DNA of 64,000 nt from Oscillibacter ruminantium GH1. Lineage in GTDB: Bacteria > Bacillota > Clostridia > Oscillospirales > Oscillospiraceae. A model generated the notes under the pieces. It worked only from the letters and a program-made list of their open reading frames with translations, was not told the DNA's origin and searched no databases. The stretch spans positions 1 to 64,000 of the forward strand of contig NZ_DF158897.1 of assembly GCF_000307265.1 (NCBI RefSeq), in the 5' to 3' direction. Position numbers and translations under genes: made by a program. Shown here in pieces: positions 46,352 through 55,081 of this stretch (position 1 is its first letter; each line of letters starts with the position of its first letter).

Positions 46352-46820
46352 GCGTATGTCTTCCCCTCGTCGTTTTTAGAATTTACCGCATCATTTGCAA
46401 AATAAATCACTTTGTCCGTTAAATTCGGCGGCGGCGCTGAAATTCCCGCCCCACCGCGCACATCTGCCGCTTCGCAACCATTTTCCGCAGGCGCAAGGCG
46501 CTGTTGCGGCAGCTATATTAAACCTGTACTCTTGCCGCTCTGCGCCTATTGTACCACAGCCATTTTAATCGTACAAGTGTTTGTGTGCCGAAAATCTTAC
46601 GGAAGCTGCGGATCGCACAGCGGCCCCGACAGCAGCAAGTGAAAAGGAGGTTTCCTTTCTTCCGAAGACCTCACCCCAATTTTCCGGACGGCCTTGCCAA
46701 GACCGTATGTCTCCTTTTTCAGGTAAATACTCAAGAAAACGATTGCAGACTGTTTGCAAGCATTTTTCCGCCGATTCTGCCGCTATTTTTCCCTTTTCTG
46801 TGATTTTACAGTTTCAAAGG
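46352..46820. other. Intergenic region upstream of radC and the M-box promoter
   Basis: No gene is supported in this stretch. A minus-strand promoter for radC fits: TTGTAC (46571-46576) and TACAAT (46548-46553) with a 17-base spacer, which would leave a leader of about 190 bases. Short open frames here lack sites or family features. Confidence 0.5.
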
Positions 46821-46849
46821 TTGACAGGGTGCGATTTTTGGCATACTAT
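46821..46849 (+). promoter_or_regulatory. Promoter of M-box-mgtE
   Basis: A perfect TTGACA (46821-46826), a 17-base spacer and TACTAT (46844-46849) lie just upstream of the riboswitch. Confidence 0.85.
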
Positions 46850-46867
46850 GAAAGGGAAAAATTAAAC

Positions 46868-47095
46868 AGCGTCCGGTAGGTAAGGCTACCACAGGGATAT
46901 GGGTTGCTGCCGCAAAATGATGGAGACATCATGAGAGGGTTTGAACAGGCGATATCGAATTTTAAGGTATCATCTAATGCAACTTCACCGCCTTGTGAAG
47001 CTAAAGCTTGAACGGTGGAGAGGCCAGAAGGCCTTTCAGCAGTGTTTTTGAGATTTTCCTCAATCGTACCGGGTGGGACGATTGGGGGCTTTTTT
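46868..47095 (+). promoter_or_regulatory. M-box (ykoK) magnesium riboswitch
   Basis: The conserved M-box core is visible: GGTAGGTAAGGCTACC, then GGTTGCTGCCGCAAAATG, TAATGCAACTT and GAAGCTAAAGC. An intrinsic terminator follows (arms about 47058-47067 and 47078-47087, then a T run). It senses Mg2+ and terminates transcription when Mg2+ is abundant. The gene controlled is mgtE, a Mg2+ transporter, as expected. Confidence 0.95.
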
Positions 47096-47147
47096 ATTGT
47101 TCGGGGCATTAGGCCCCATTGTAAAACGCAGAAAGGAGGACCCGCGT

Positions 47148-48533
47148 ATGTTGGAATTTGAAAACGAGCGCACGGAACTGGTGGAAAAGATAGAGGAGTT
47201 CATCCGCCGAAAACAATATGCCGCTCTGCGGGACCTTCTTTGTCCCATTGAGGCGGCGGATATCGCACTTTTGATGGAGGATCTCCCGGAGGAGGACCTG
47301 CCGCTTCTGTTCCGTCTGCTTCCAAAAGAGCTGGCGGCGGAAGTATTCGTGGAGCTGGACTCCGACGAACAGGAGCTTTTGATTCAAGGCTTTTCCAACA
47401 CAGAGCTGAAAGAAGTGCTGGACGAGCTGTATCTGGACGACGCGGTGGATATCGTTGAGGAAATGCCCGCCAACGTGGTCAAGCGCATTTTAAAGCACTC
47501 CGACCCGGAGATGCGTAAGAGCATCAACGAAATTCTGAAATACCCCGAGGATTCCGCCGGCAGCATCATGACCACGGAGTTTGTGGATTTGAAAGCCTCC
47601 ATGACGGTGGAGGACGCCTTCAAGCGCATCCGCCGGACCGGACCGGATAAGGAAACCATTAACATCTGCTACGTCATTGACGATAACCGGCATCTGATCG
47701 GCCTTGTCACCATCCGAACGCTGCTGCTGGCCGAGGAAGACGCCGTGATCGGCGACATCATGGAAACCAGCATCGTCTCCGTTTCCACGCTGGACGATCA
47801 GGAATACACTGCCCGCAGTCTTTCGAAATACAGCTTTCTGGCCCTCCCCGTGGTGGACACGGAAAACCGTCTGGTCGGTATCGTCACCGTTGACGACGCC
47901 ATGGACGTTTTGCAGGAAGAAGTCACGGAGGATATCGAGAAGATGGCGGCTATCCTCCCATCTGACAAGCCGTATTTGAAAACCGGTGTGTGGGAGACGT
48001 TTAAGGCCCGCATTCCGTGGCTGCTGCTGCTGATGATTTCCGCCACCTTTACCGGGCAGATTATCTCCAAATTCGAAACCGCTCTGGCTGCCTTCACGGT
48101 TCTGACGGCTTATATCCCCATGCTGATGGACACCGGCGGAAACTCGGGTTCGCAGGCAAGTGTCACCGTGATTCGCGGTATTTCTCTGAACGAGATTGAA
48201 TTCCGTGATCTGCCCCGAGTCCTGTGGAAGGAAGCCCGGGTCGCCCTCTTCTGCGGCGCGGCACTGTCTGCGGCCAACTTCCTCAAGCTGATGCTGGTGG
48301 ACCGAATGCTGTTCCACAATCCGCTGGTGACGCCCACCGTGGCTCTGGTGGTGTGCGGCACACTGGTATTTACCATTTTTGCGGCAAAGCTGGTGGGCTG
48401 CGCCCTGCCGCTGCTGGCAAAGAAAATTGGATTTGACCCGGCCGTAATGGCGTCGCCGTTCATTACCACCATCGTGGATGCAATTTCACTTTTAATCTAC
48501 TTCCAGTTTGCCTCGATCATCCTCCACATTTAA
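47148..48533 (+). CDS. mgtE: Magnesium transporter MgtE
   Basis: A 461-residue Mg2+ channel/transporter with an N-terminal superhelical domain (about 20-135), two CBS domains (about 145-265) that gate by Mg2+, and five C-terminal membrane helices with the pore motif PMLMDTGGNSGSQAS. AAAGGAGG precedes the ATG; the longer open frame begins inside the riboswitch terminator. Transcription is controlled by the M-box upstream. Confidence 0.97.
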   Translation: MLEFENERTELVEKIEEFIRRKQYAALRDLLCPIEAADIALLMEDLPEEDLPLLFRLLPKELAAEVFVELDSDEQELLIQGFSNTELKEVLDELYLDDAVDIVEEMPANVVKRILKHSDPEMRKSINEILKYPEDSAGSIMTTEFVDLKASMTVEDAFKRIRRTGPDKETINICYVIDDNRHLIGLVTIRTLLLAEEDAVIGDIMETSIVSVSTLDDQEYTARSLSKYSFLALPVVDTENRLVGIVTVDDAMDVLQEEVTEDIEKMAAILPSDKPYLKTGVWETFKARIPWLLLLMISATFTGQIISKFETALAAFTVLTAYIPMLMDTGGNSGSQASVTVIRGISLNEIEFRDLPRVLWKEARVALFCGAALSAANFLKLMLVDRMLFHNPLVTPTVALVVCGTLVFTIFAAKLVGCALPLLAKKIGFDPAVMASPFITTIVDAISLLIYFQFASIILHI

Positions 48534-48551
48534 ACCTGATGTTCCACCGAT

Positions 48552-48592
48552 AAGGGCAGGCGTCTGCGTTGCAGACGCCTGCCCTTGTTTTT
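48552..48592 (+). terminator. Terminator of mgtE
   Basis: Near-perfect arms AAGGGCAGGCGTCTGC and its complement around GTT (48552-48567, 48571-48586) are followed by GTTTTT. Confidence 0.95.
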
Positions 48593-48712
48593 AGCCGCAA
48601 GCGGGAATAAGACAATTTGACAAACCCCGGGGGGAAGGCTCTCACCGCGTATTTCAAGTCTTTTCCGGACTCGTCTCCCCTCTTCATAAACGCGAAATTA
48701 TCCCGCAACCCG

Positions 48713-48747
48713 AGCGTACCCCTGCGGCGGAGCCGCAGGGGTACGCT
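48713..48747 (-). terminator. Perfect 16-bp hairpin downstream of the first symporter gene
   Basis: Arms 48713-48728 and 48732-48747 pair perfectly around GGA. It lies about 30 bases after the symporter stop at 48779, but no T run follows on the minus strand, so it may be a weak terminator or a 3'-end stabiliser. Confidence 0.6.
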
Positions 48748-48778
48748 TCTCTTCCAAATACGCAGCAGGGATTATTAA

Positions 48779-50209
48779 TTACTTCTTTTTCTCCAGTTCT
48801 CTTGCAGGATCGGCAAAGTACTCTCTCACCAGTTTGACAACCACCGGCGACAGGAGCAGCAATGCGACCAGGTTGGGGATTGCCATCAGGCCGTTCAGAG
48901 TATCGGCGATGGCCCAAGCCAGATCCAGCTTCATGGTGGCGCCAACCACCATAAAGATGCAGAACAACACCTGATACGGCTTAATGATCTTGCTGCCGAA
49001 CAGGAACTCTGCGCAGCGGGTGCCATACAGGCCCCAGCTGAGAACGGTGGACAGAGCAAACAGCGTCAAGCCAATCGCCACAACCACGCCGGAAGCCTTT
49101 CCGCCAAAGGTGGTGGAGAACGCGGTGATTGCCAGATCCGCGCCGGCGGCCTGCCCAAAGGGGATGTCGATGGCATTGTTGCCGGTGAACGCGCACATCA
49201 CGGTCAGGGCGGTCAGGGTGCAGATGATGATGGTATCCGCGAAGACCTCAAACACGCCGAACAGGCCCTGCTTGACGGGGCTATCCGTATCGGCGGCGGC
49301 GTGAGCGATAGGAGCGGAGCCAAGGCCGGCCTCGTTGGAGAAAACGCCGCGGCCAACGCCCTTCTTGATTGCCTGAGAAATGCCGATGCCGATTGCGCCG
49401 CCCAGCACCGCAGAGGGATTGAACGCGCCGCGGAAGATATCGCTGAACACGGTGCCGATGTGCTGAGAATTGGTGACGATGACGATCAGGCAGCCCACGA
49501 TGTAAATAACAGCCATAAAGGGAACCAGTTTCTCGGTGACATTACCGATACGCTTCAGGCCGCCCAGATACACCATCGCGGAGATAATCGCAACAATGAT
49601 GCCGATTACCAGATAGACGATCTTCAGGGTGCTCTCGGGCAGAGCGGTAAACTGTGTGATCGCGGAGCCGACGGTTGTGGCGATGGTGTTGACCTGCGTC
49701 ATGTTGCCAATGCCGAAGGCCGCCAGCATACCAAAGGTCGCAAACACAGCGCCCAGCCATTTCCAGTTTTGACCCAAGCCGTTTTTGATGTAGTACATGG
49801 GGCCGCCGACCCAGTCGCCCTTGTCGTTGCGCTCGCGGTACTTGATTGCCAAGGTTACCTCGGCAAACTTCGTGCACATGCCGAACAGTGCGGAAACCCA
49901 CATCCAGAAAATTGCGCCGGGACCTCCGGCGGCGATTGCACCGCAGACGCCGGCAATATTGCCGGTGCCCACCGTGGCAGCCAGAGCGGTGGTCAGTGCC
50001 TGAACAGGCGTCACTGAGCCTTCCTTGGCCTCCACCTTATGGAAGCACTTGCCGATGGTGTGTTTCATTGCGTAGCCGAACTTGCGGAACTGCAGGAATC
50101 CGGTGCGGATTGTGAAGTAGACGCCCGTGCCGACGATGAGCAGCATCATCGGTACGCCCCAGACAAACCCATTGATTACATCGTTAATCTGAGCAATCAT
50201 CTCTGCCAT
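48779..50209 (-). CDS. Alanine/glycine:cation symporter (AGCS family), paralogue 1
   Basis: A 476-residue membrane protein with about ten helices. It has TIRTGFLQFRKFGYAMKHT, AATVGTGNIAGVCGAIAAGGPGAIFWMWV and GRGVFSNEAGLGSAPIAHAAA, all AGCS signatures. The ATG at 50209 follows GGAAGAGGGGG. It imports alanine or glycine with Na+ or H+. A second AGCS gene of the same length is transcribed divergently 723 bp away. Confidence 0.94.
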   Translation of the reverse strand: MAEMIAQINDVINGFVWGVPMMLLIVGTGVYFTIRTGFLQFRKFGYAMKHTIGKCFHKVEAKEGSVTPVQALTTALAATVGTGNIAGVCGAIAAGGPGAIFWMWVSALFGMCTKFAEVTLAIKYRERNDKGDWVGGPMYYIKNGLGQNWKWLGAVFATFGMLAAFGIGNMTQVNTIATTVGSAITQFTALPESTLKIVYLVIGIIVAIISAMVYLGGLKRIGNVTEKLVPFMAVIYIVGCLIVIVTNSQHIGTVFSDIFRGAFNPSAVLGGAIGIGISQAIKKGVGRGVFSNEAGLGSAPIAHAAADTDSPVKQGLFGVFEVFADTIIICTLTALTVMCAFTGNNAIDIPFGQAAGADLAITAFSTTFGGKASGVVVAIGLTLFALSTVLSWGLYGTRCAEFLFGSKIIKPYQVLFCIFMVVGATMKLDLAWAIADTLNGLMAIPNLVALLLLSPVVVKLVREYFADPARELEKKK

Positions 50210-50932
50210 TGTAAAGTATCCCCCTCTTCCTTTTCGTTCGCGGTTCCTCCGCGGAATTTTTAGGTATCCACAGCTTGCGGGACATGCAAGACTGTATATA
50301 CCCCTCACCGTTTTTATCTTACCACTTTTATTAAAATGTTGCAATAAATAGCTTAACGTTTTCTTTACATTTGTTTAATTGTAACAATAATTCCAAATTG
50401 AATTTCTGTATTTCACAAATTTTTCCAATTAAATGGCAGGTCACCCAAAAAACTGCATCGGGGAACGTCGCTTGTAACTGGCGATCTTCGGTCCGGCGTT
50501 AAGAACCTCGTTCAACCTTCCTAAAATTCCGTTTAGAGATTTTTACGCAGACCTCTTCGGCCATCTGCCTTTCGGACTTTTTCGGCTTTTTCCCAAAATT
50601 GTCTCCTTGTCAAATTGCACAATTTTGTGTTCTAATCCTCTTGTTTTCATGACACTTATCCTCCGTTTTGCACATTTCATTTCTTCATACCGCATATGAT
50701 ATTTGTTTGTTTTGTTTCCCAGTAGAAAACATTTGTAGTTCTCAGCAGGATTTTGTGAAATTTTAGGATTGTACTTTTTATGGTGAGGCGTATGATAACA
50801 CCCAAATCAGGGACTCGCAGTCGGCGGCGGAGCGGCCGTCCGAGGCCGAGCCTGCGCGTTTTACCTGAGAGGGTTTGTGTGTATGAGAGAAATTCCCGCA
50901 ATCAAACAATCAAGGATAAGGAGAGAGCGATC
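50210..50932. other. Intergenic region between divergent symporter genes
   Basis: A 723-bp AT-rich region in the middle with one possible small gene on the minus strand (50543-50650). A TTAATTG/AACAATAATT-rich tract lies at about 50370-50430. I looked for glycine riboswitch cores (GCCGAAGG) upstream of both genes and did not find one. Confidence 0.5.
50543..50650 (-). CDS. Possible small basic protein, 35 aa
   Basis: ATG at 50650 with CGGAGG nine bases upstream encodes a Lys/Arg-rich 35-residue peptide (start MKTRGLEHKIVQFDKE, end GRWPKRSA). It lies alone between the two symporter genes. The good site and basic composition favour a real small gene, but I cannot name a family. Confidence 0.4.
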   Translation of the reverse strand: MKTRGLEHKIVQFDKETILGKSRKSPKGRWPKRSA

Positions 50933-52363
50933 ATGACATTTTCTGATTTCGTCGATCAGGTCGACGGATTTGTCTGGGGGCCTGTCATGCTGGTGCTGCT
51001 GGTCGGCACCGGTATCTTCCTGACAATCCGCACCGGTTTTCTTCCTTGGCGTAATTTGGGTTACGCACTTCACAGTGTGATGAGCAAGGAAGCCCGCACC
51101 ACCCAGCACGGCACCGGAGACGTTTCCCCGTTTTCCGCACTGATGACGGCGCTGGCCGCCACCATTGGTACCGGCAACATAGTCGGCGTTGCCACCGCGC
51201 TGGCAACCGGCGGCCCCGGCGCGTTGGTCTGGATGGAGATTTCCGCCGCATTTGGCATTACGTCCAAATTCTCCGAATGCATGTTGGCGGTTAAATACCG
51301 TGAGCGCAACGAAAAGGGCGAGATGTCCGGCGGGCCGATGTATGTAATGAAAAAGGCGCTGGGCGGCAAGTTTGGCGTGGTGCTGGGCTTTTTGTTCGCC
51401 CTGTTCACGGTCATTGCCTCCTTCGGCATCGGCGATATGACGCAGGCCAACTCCATCGCCAACTCTGTCAATTCCACCTTTACGATTCCCAACTGGATCA
51501 CCGGCGCGGTGATCACGGTGTTATCCCTGATCATTGTTATCGGCGGCATTAAGAGCATTTCCAAAGTTTCCTCCGTGGTGGTCCCCGTGATGGCCGTGTT
51601 TTATCTGATTGCGGGGCTTATCGTAATCTTCGGAAACCTCTCCGCCGTTCCCGCCGCCATCGTCACGATGTTTAAAATGGCGTTCAGCCCCCCAGCTGCC
51701 GCAGGCGGCTTTGCGGGCACCATCACCACCTCTATTCTGGGCGCAGCCCGGTTCGGCGTGGCCCGCGGGTGCTTCTCCAATGAGGCGGGCATGGGTTCCG
51801 CGGCGATTACCGCCGCCTCCGCCACCACGGACAATCCCGTCCGGCAGGGTTACATCAACATGACCGGCACTTTTTTCGACACCATCGTGATCTGCACCGT
51901 CACCGGTCTTGCCATCTGCTCTTCCGGAGTGCTGGGGGCAACCAATGCCGACGGCAGCGTGGTCAACGGCTCCGCACTGACCATTTTGGCTTTTCGCACC
52001 GTTTTGGGCGAAGTGGGTGCGGTCCTCGTGACAATCGGAATCGCACTGTTCGCCTTTTCCACCATTTTGGGATGGGAATACCACGGCGAAAAGGCCTTTG
52101 AATACCTCTTTGGTACAAAGCCCGTGATGCTCTACCGCGTCGCCTTTGCTCTTGTTGCCTTTGTGGGCGCCACACAGGAGCTGGCTGTGGTTTGGAACAT
52201 CTCCGATATCTTCAACGCCTTGATGGCCATCCCCAATTTGATCACGCTGCTTCTTTTGTCCGGCACCATCGCCAAGGATATGAAGGAGTTCCAGCCGCAG
52301 GTCGTTTTGCAGAAGAAGGCTTGGAAAGAAGCCCGCCGCAGAGGCGAAAAAGCGGCTGCCTGA
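50933..52363 (+). CDS. Alanine/glycine:cation symporter (AGCS family), paralogue 2
   Basis: A 476-residue paralogue of the divergent neighbour, sharing its length and layout: TIRTGFLPWRNLGYALH, AATIGTGNIVGVATALATGGPGALVWME and RGCFSNEAGMGSAAITAA. The ATG at 50933 follows AAGGAGAGAG. Differences in the first helices and C-terminus suggest a different preference. A terminator follows. Confidence 0.94.
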   Translation: MTFSDFVDQVDGFVWGPVMLVLLVGTGIFLTIRTGFLPWRNLGYALHSVMSKEARTTQHGTGDVSPFSALMTALAATIGTGNIVGVATALATGGPGALVWMEISAAFGITSKFSECMLAVKYRERNEKGEMSGGPMYVMKKALGGKFGVVLGFLFALFTVIASFGIGDMTQANSIANSVNSTFTIPNWITGAVITVLSLIIVIGGIKSISKVSSVVVPVMAVFYLIAGLIVIFGNLSAVPAAIVTMFKMAFSPPAAAGGFAGTITTSILGAARFGVARGCFSNEAGMGSAAITAASATTDNPVRQGYINMTGTFFDTIVICTVTGLAICSSGVLGATNADGSVVNGSALTILAFRTVLGEVGAVLVTIGIALFAFSTILGWEYHGEKAFEYLFGTKPVMLYRVAFALVAFVGATQELAVVWNISDIFNALMAIPNLITLLLLSGTIAKDMKEFQPQVVLQKKAWKEARRRGEKAAA

Positions 52364-52484
52364 GCCGCTCTGACTTTTGTGTGAAATAGGTTCAGACCGG
52401 TGTTTAAAAGCTTCGCCCCGCGCGTTCAACCCTTCGTTCGCGCGATGGTTTTTTAAACGCTTCCCTCACAGTCTGCCTGTTTCC

Positions 52485-52519
52485 AAAGGCGGCGTCCCGA
52501 ACGGGACGCCGCCTTTTTT
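52485..52519 (+). terminator. Terminator of AGCS paralogue 2
   Basis: Perfect 14-bp arms (52485-52498 and 52503-52516) around GAAC are followed by three more T. Confidence 0.93.
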
Positions 52520-52621
52520 CCTGCGCGGAGCCGCTTGGCCGGAAAAGGCGCGTTTTTTGCGCATACCGCGGAAGAAAAGAAAAAGAATTTGTGGACAGGG
52601 GATTAATTTTTATTGGAAACG

Positions 52622-52649
52622 TTGCAATTTCAGGAAAAAATGGTATGAT
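52622..52649 (+). promoter_or_regulatory. Promoter of the two-gene G3E GTPase operon
   Basis: TTGCAA (52622-52627) and TATGAT (52644-52649) are separated by 16 bases, about 50 bases before the first start codon. Confidence 0.7.
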
Positions 52650-52697
52650 ACTGAATGTTGAGAAATCCTAAAATTTGAAAGCGAAGGACTTGATTCC

Positions 52698-53873
52698 ATG
52701 ACAAAGATCGACATTATTTCCGGCTTTCTTGGAGCTGGGAAAACAACGCTCATCAAAAAGCTGCTGGCGGAAGCCTATCAGGGAGAAAAGCTGGTGCTGA
52801 TTGAGAACGAATTTGGTGAGATCTCCATTGACGGCGGATTCTTGAAAGATTCCGGCGTGCAGATCTCCGAGATGTCCTCCGGGTGCATTTGCTGCTCGCT
52901 GGTAGGCGATTTCAACAAGGCGCTCAAGGACGTGCAGCAGCAGTTTCACCCCGACCGCATTTTGATTGAACCCTCCGGCGTGGGCAAGCTGAGCGACGTG
53001 ATTGCCGCCGTACAGAACACCATCGAGGAAGCTCCGGAGATGGTGCTGAACAGCTTTGTCACCGTGGCGGACGCGTCCAAGGTGAAGGTCTACATGAAAA
53101 ACTTTGGCGAGTTTTACAACAATCAGGTGGAATCCGCCGGGACCATCATCCTCTCCCGGACGCAGAAGCTGTCCGCTGAAAAGCTGGACGCGGCGGCGGC
53201 CATGCTGCGGGAGAAAAATCCCAATGCCGCTATCCTCACCACCGCTTGGGATCAGCTGGATGGGAAAACCATTCTCTCCGCCATTGAAAAAGTCTCTTTG
53301 GCGGACGAGCTGCTCCAGCGCATCCGCCAGGAGCACGAGGCCGACGAGGCGGAGCACGCCCACCATCACCACGACCATGACCACGATGAGCATGAGCATC
53401 ATCATGACCACGACGAACACGAGCATCACCATGATCACGACCACGCGTGCGACGATCCCAACTGCTCCTGCCACCATCACGGCCATGACGACGGGCATGA
53501 GCATGAGCATCATCATGACCACGACGAACACGAGCATCATCATGATCATGACCACGAGTGCAGCGATCCCAGCTGCTCCTGCCACCACCATCACCACGCC
53601 GACGAGGTCTTCACCAGCTGGGGTGCGGAAACGCCTAAGACCTTTACCGAATCTGCGATCCGGGACATCCTCAAGAAGCTGGACACCGGGGAATACGGCA
53701 AGATTTTGCGGGCCAAGGGCATTGTTCCCTCTGCCGACGGCGGCTGGATCAACTTCGACTATGTGCCGGAGGAAGCCGACGTTCGCAAGGGCAGCCCCGA
53801 CTATACCGGCCGCCTGTGCGTCATCGGCGCAGAACTGGACGAGGGCAAGCTGAAAACGCTGTTCGGCCTGTAA
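52698..53873 (+). CDS. G3E (COG0523/CobW-family) metallochaperone GTPase with His-rich duplicated tail
   Basis: A 391-residue GTPase with Walker A GFLGAGKTT, the metal-binding GCICC motif near residue 73 and the typical LIEPSG switch. Between about 214 and 310 lies a His/Asp/Glu-rich insert with two CSC-type Cys pairs (PNCSCHHH and PSCSCHHHHH), probably a metal-binding store. A CobW_C domain follows (about 312-391). These proteins deliver Zn or other metals to client enzymes. A second G3E gene follows 36 bases later. The start has only a weak GAAGGA site. Confidence 0.92.
   Translation: MTKIDIISGFLGAGKTTLIKKLLAEAYQGEKLVLIENEFGEISIDGGFLKDSGVQISEMSSGCICCSLVGDFNKALKDVQQQFHPDRILIEPSGVGKLSDVIAAVQNTIEEAPEMVLNSFVTVADASKVKVYMKNFGEFYNNQVESAGTIILSRTQKLSAEKLDAAAAMLREKNPNAAILTTAWDQLDGKTILSAIEKVSLADELLQRIRQEHEADEAEHAHHHHDHDHDEHEHHHDHDEHEHHHDHDHACDDPNCSCHHHGHDDGHEHEHHHDHDEHEHHHDHDHECSDPSCSCHHHHHADEVFTSWGAETPKTFTESAIRDILKKLDTGEYGKILRAKGIVPSADGGWINFDYVPEEADVRKGSPDYTGRLCVIGAELDEGKLKTLFGL
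53388..53609 (+). repeat. 111-bp in-frame tandem duplication in the His-rich domain
   Basis: GAGCATGAGCATCATCATGA begins at 53388 and again at 53499, a 111-bp period (37 codons), covering two near-identical copies of the His-rich plus DP-C-C segment. Substitutions are mostly synonymous or His-Asp/Glu neutral, and the frame is kept. Confidence 0.85.
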
Positions 53874-53909
53874 GGACGAGGCGCAATTACTGTAAAGGAC
53901 TTTTCATTT

Positions 53910-54839
53910 ATGGATATTCCCGTTTATCTGATCGCCGGATTTTTAGACGGCGGCAAGACCAATTTTATCAACGGCATTCTGGAAGACGGCTTTGCCCGGG
54001 AAGACAAGACTCTTTTGCTCTGCTGCGAAGAGGGCGAGGAGGAATACAATCAAAAGGCTCTGGACAACGTCACGGTTGTGACCTTGGAGAACGAGGAGGA
54101 TTTGACCTGCTCGTTCTTAAAGGAGTGCGAAAAAAAGTACAAGCCCCGTCAGGTGTTGATCGAATACAACGGCATGTGGCAGATGGAGCGGCTGTACCGG
54201 GATGTGCTGCCCGCCAACTGGGTGCTGTACCAGATCATGTGCATGGTGGAGGCGTCCACCTTTGAAAGCTATGCCAAGAACATGGGCCAGCTGATGATGG
54301 AGAAGATCACCAACGCGGACATGCTGGTGTTCAACCGCTGCACCCCGGAGCTGCGGGAAAGTCTGCGCAAGCGGAACCTGCGGATGGTGAACCGCCGGGC
54401 CGACATCTATCTGGAAAATAACGACGGCACCAGCGAGGACTATCTCACCGGAGACGAATGCCCCTTCGACATGTCACAGGACGTAATCGACATTCCCGAC
54501 GACGACTTCGGCGTGTGGTACGTGGACGTGATGGACCATCCCGACCGATATAAAGACAAGATGGTTCACATGAAGCTGGTCATGTGCCACTCCAAAAACT
54601 TCCCCGGCATCGACTGCCCCGGTCGGTTTGCCATGGTGTGCTGTGAGAAGGACGTAACCTTCCTCGGTCTGATTGCCAGAGGCTCGGGATTGGATCAATA
54701 TAAAAACCACGACTGGATGGAGGTCACGGCCAAAATGGGCGTGGAAAAGCACAAGGCCTATAAGGGGCTGGGACCGGTGATGAACGTTGTTTCCGTGGGT
54801 CCCTGCGAGAAGCCCGCGCAGGAAGTTGTGTCGTTCTGA
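53910..54839 (+). CDS. Divergent G3E-family GTPase-like protein
   Basis: A 309-residue protein sharing the G3E fold start, with Walker A altered to GFLDGGKTNF. The canonical GCICC is missing; a Cys pair appears in LLLCCEEGEEEYNQ and in MVCCEKD. The switch is IEYNG instead of IEPSG. It may be a non-canonical partner of the upstream metallochaperone or regulator-like. AAAGGAC precedes the ATG. The operon ends in a terminator. Confidence 0.75.
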   Translation: MDIPVYLIAGFLDGGKTNFINGILEDGFAREDKTLLLCCEEGEEEYNQKALDNVTVVTLENEEDLTCSFLKECEKKYKPRQVLIEYNGMWQMERLYRDVLPANWVLYQIMCMVEASTFESYAKNMGQLMMEKITNADMLVFNRCTPELRESLRKRNLRMVNRRADIYLENNDGTSEDYLTGDECPFDMSQDVIDIPDDDFGVWYVDVMDHPDRYKDKMVHMKLVMCHSKNFPGIDCPGRFAMVCCEKDVTFLGLIARGSGLDQYKNHDWMEVTAKMGVEKHKAYKGLGPVMNVVSVGPCEKPAQEVVSF

Positions 54840-54881
54840 GGTAGTCTTTGATTCCATTTTGTTGAACTATGTCGAAAAAAT

Positions 54882-54922
54882 ACCCTTCGTTGTCATTTTT
54901 GGCGACGGAGGGTTGTTTTTTT
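54882..54922 (+). terminator. Terminator of the G3E GTPase operon
   Basis: ACCCTTCGTTGTC (54882-54894) pairs with GGCGACGGAGGGT (54901-54913) allowing G-T pairs, followed by a T run. Confidence 0.85.
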
Positions 54923-55081
54923 GACCGGCTTGGCAAAGAACACGGTTTCCGCCCTTATGAAAGGGCGTTGGAACTGCGGCGCGTTTCCTCTGTGGGGTCC
55001 GCGCCTCAGCTTCCCCGGCCTTGCAATTCTTCAAAATTCGGATATAATGGAAACACCAATTGTTGAAAAAGGAGCTTCGCT

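Larger units (their letters stand above)
52364..52697. other. Intergenic region between the symporter and G3E GTPase genes
   Basis: It holds the symporter terminator (52485-52519), a looser AAACGC-type stem upstream of it, and the promoter of the downstream operon (52622-52649). No gene is evident. Confidence 0.5.

Noticed and set aside
46412..46865. Several short plus-strand open frames before the M-box
   Set aside because: No convincing ribosome binding site or family; the region carries a minus-strand promoter and the M-box promoter instead.
50830..50880. A CTCTCAGGTAAAA sequence on the minus strand, similar to the 3' end of a glycine riboswitch, near an AGCS gene
   Set aside because: The GCCGAAGG-type core is absent on either side, and the orientation points away from the nearest symporter start.
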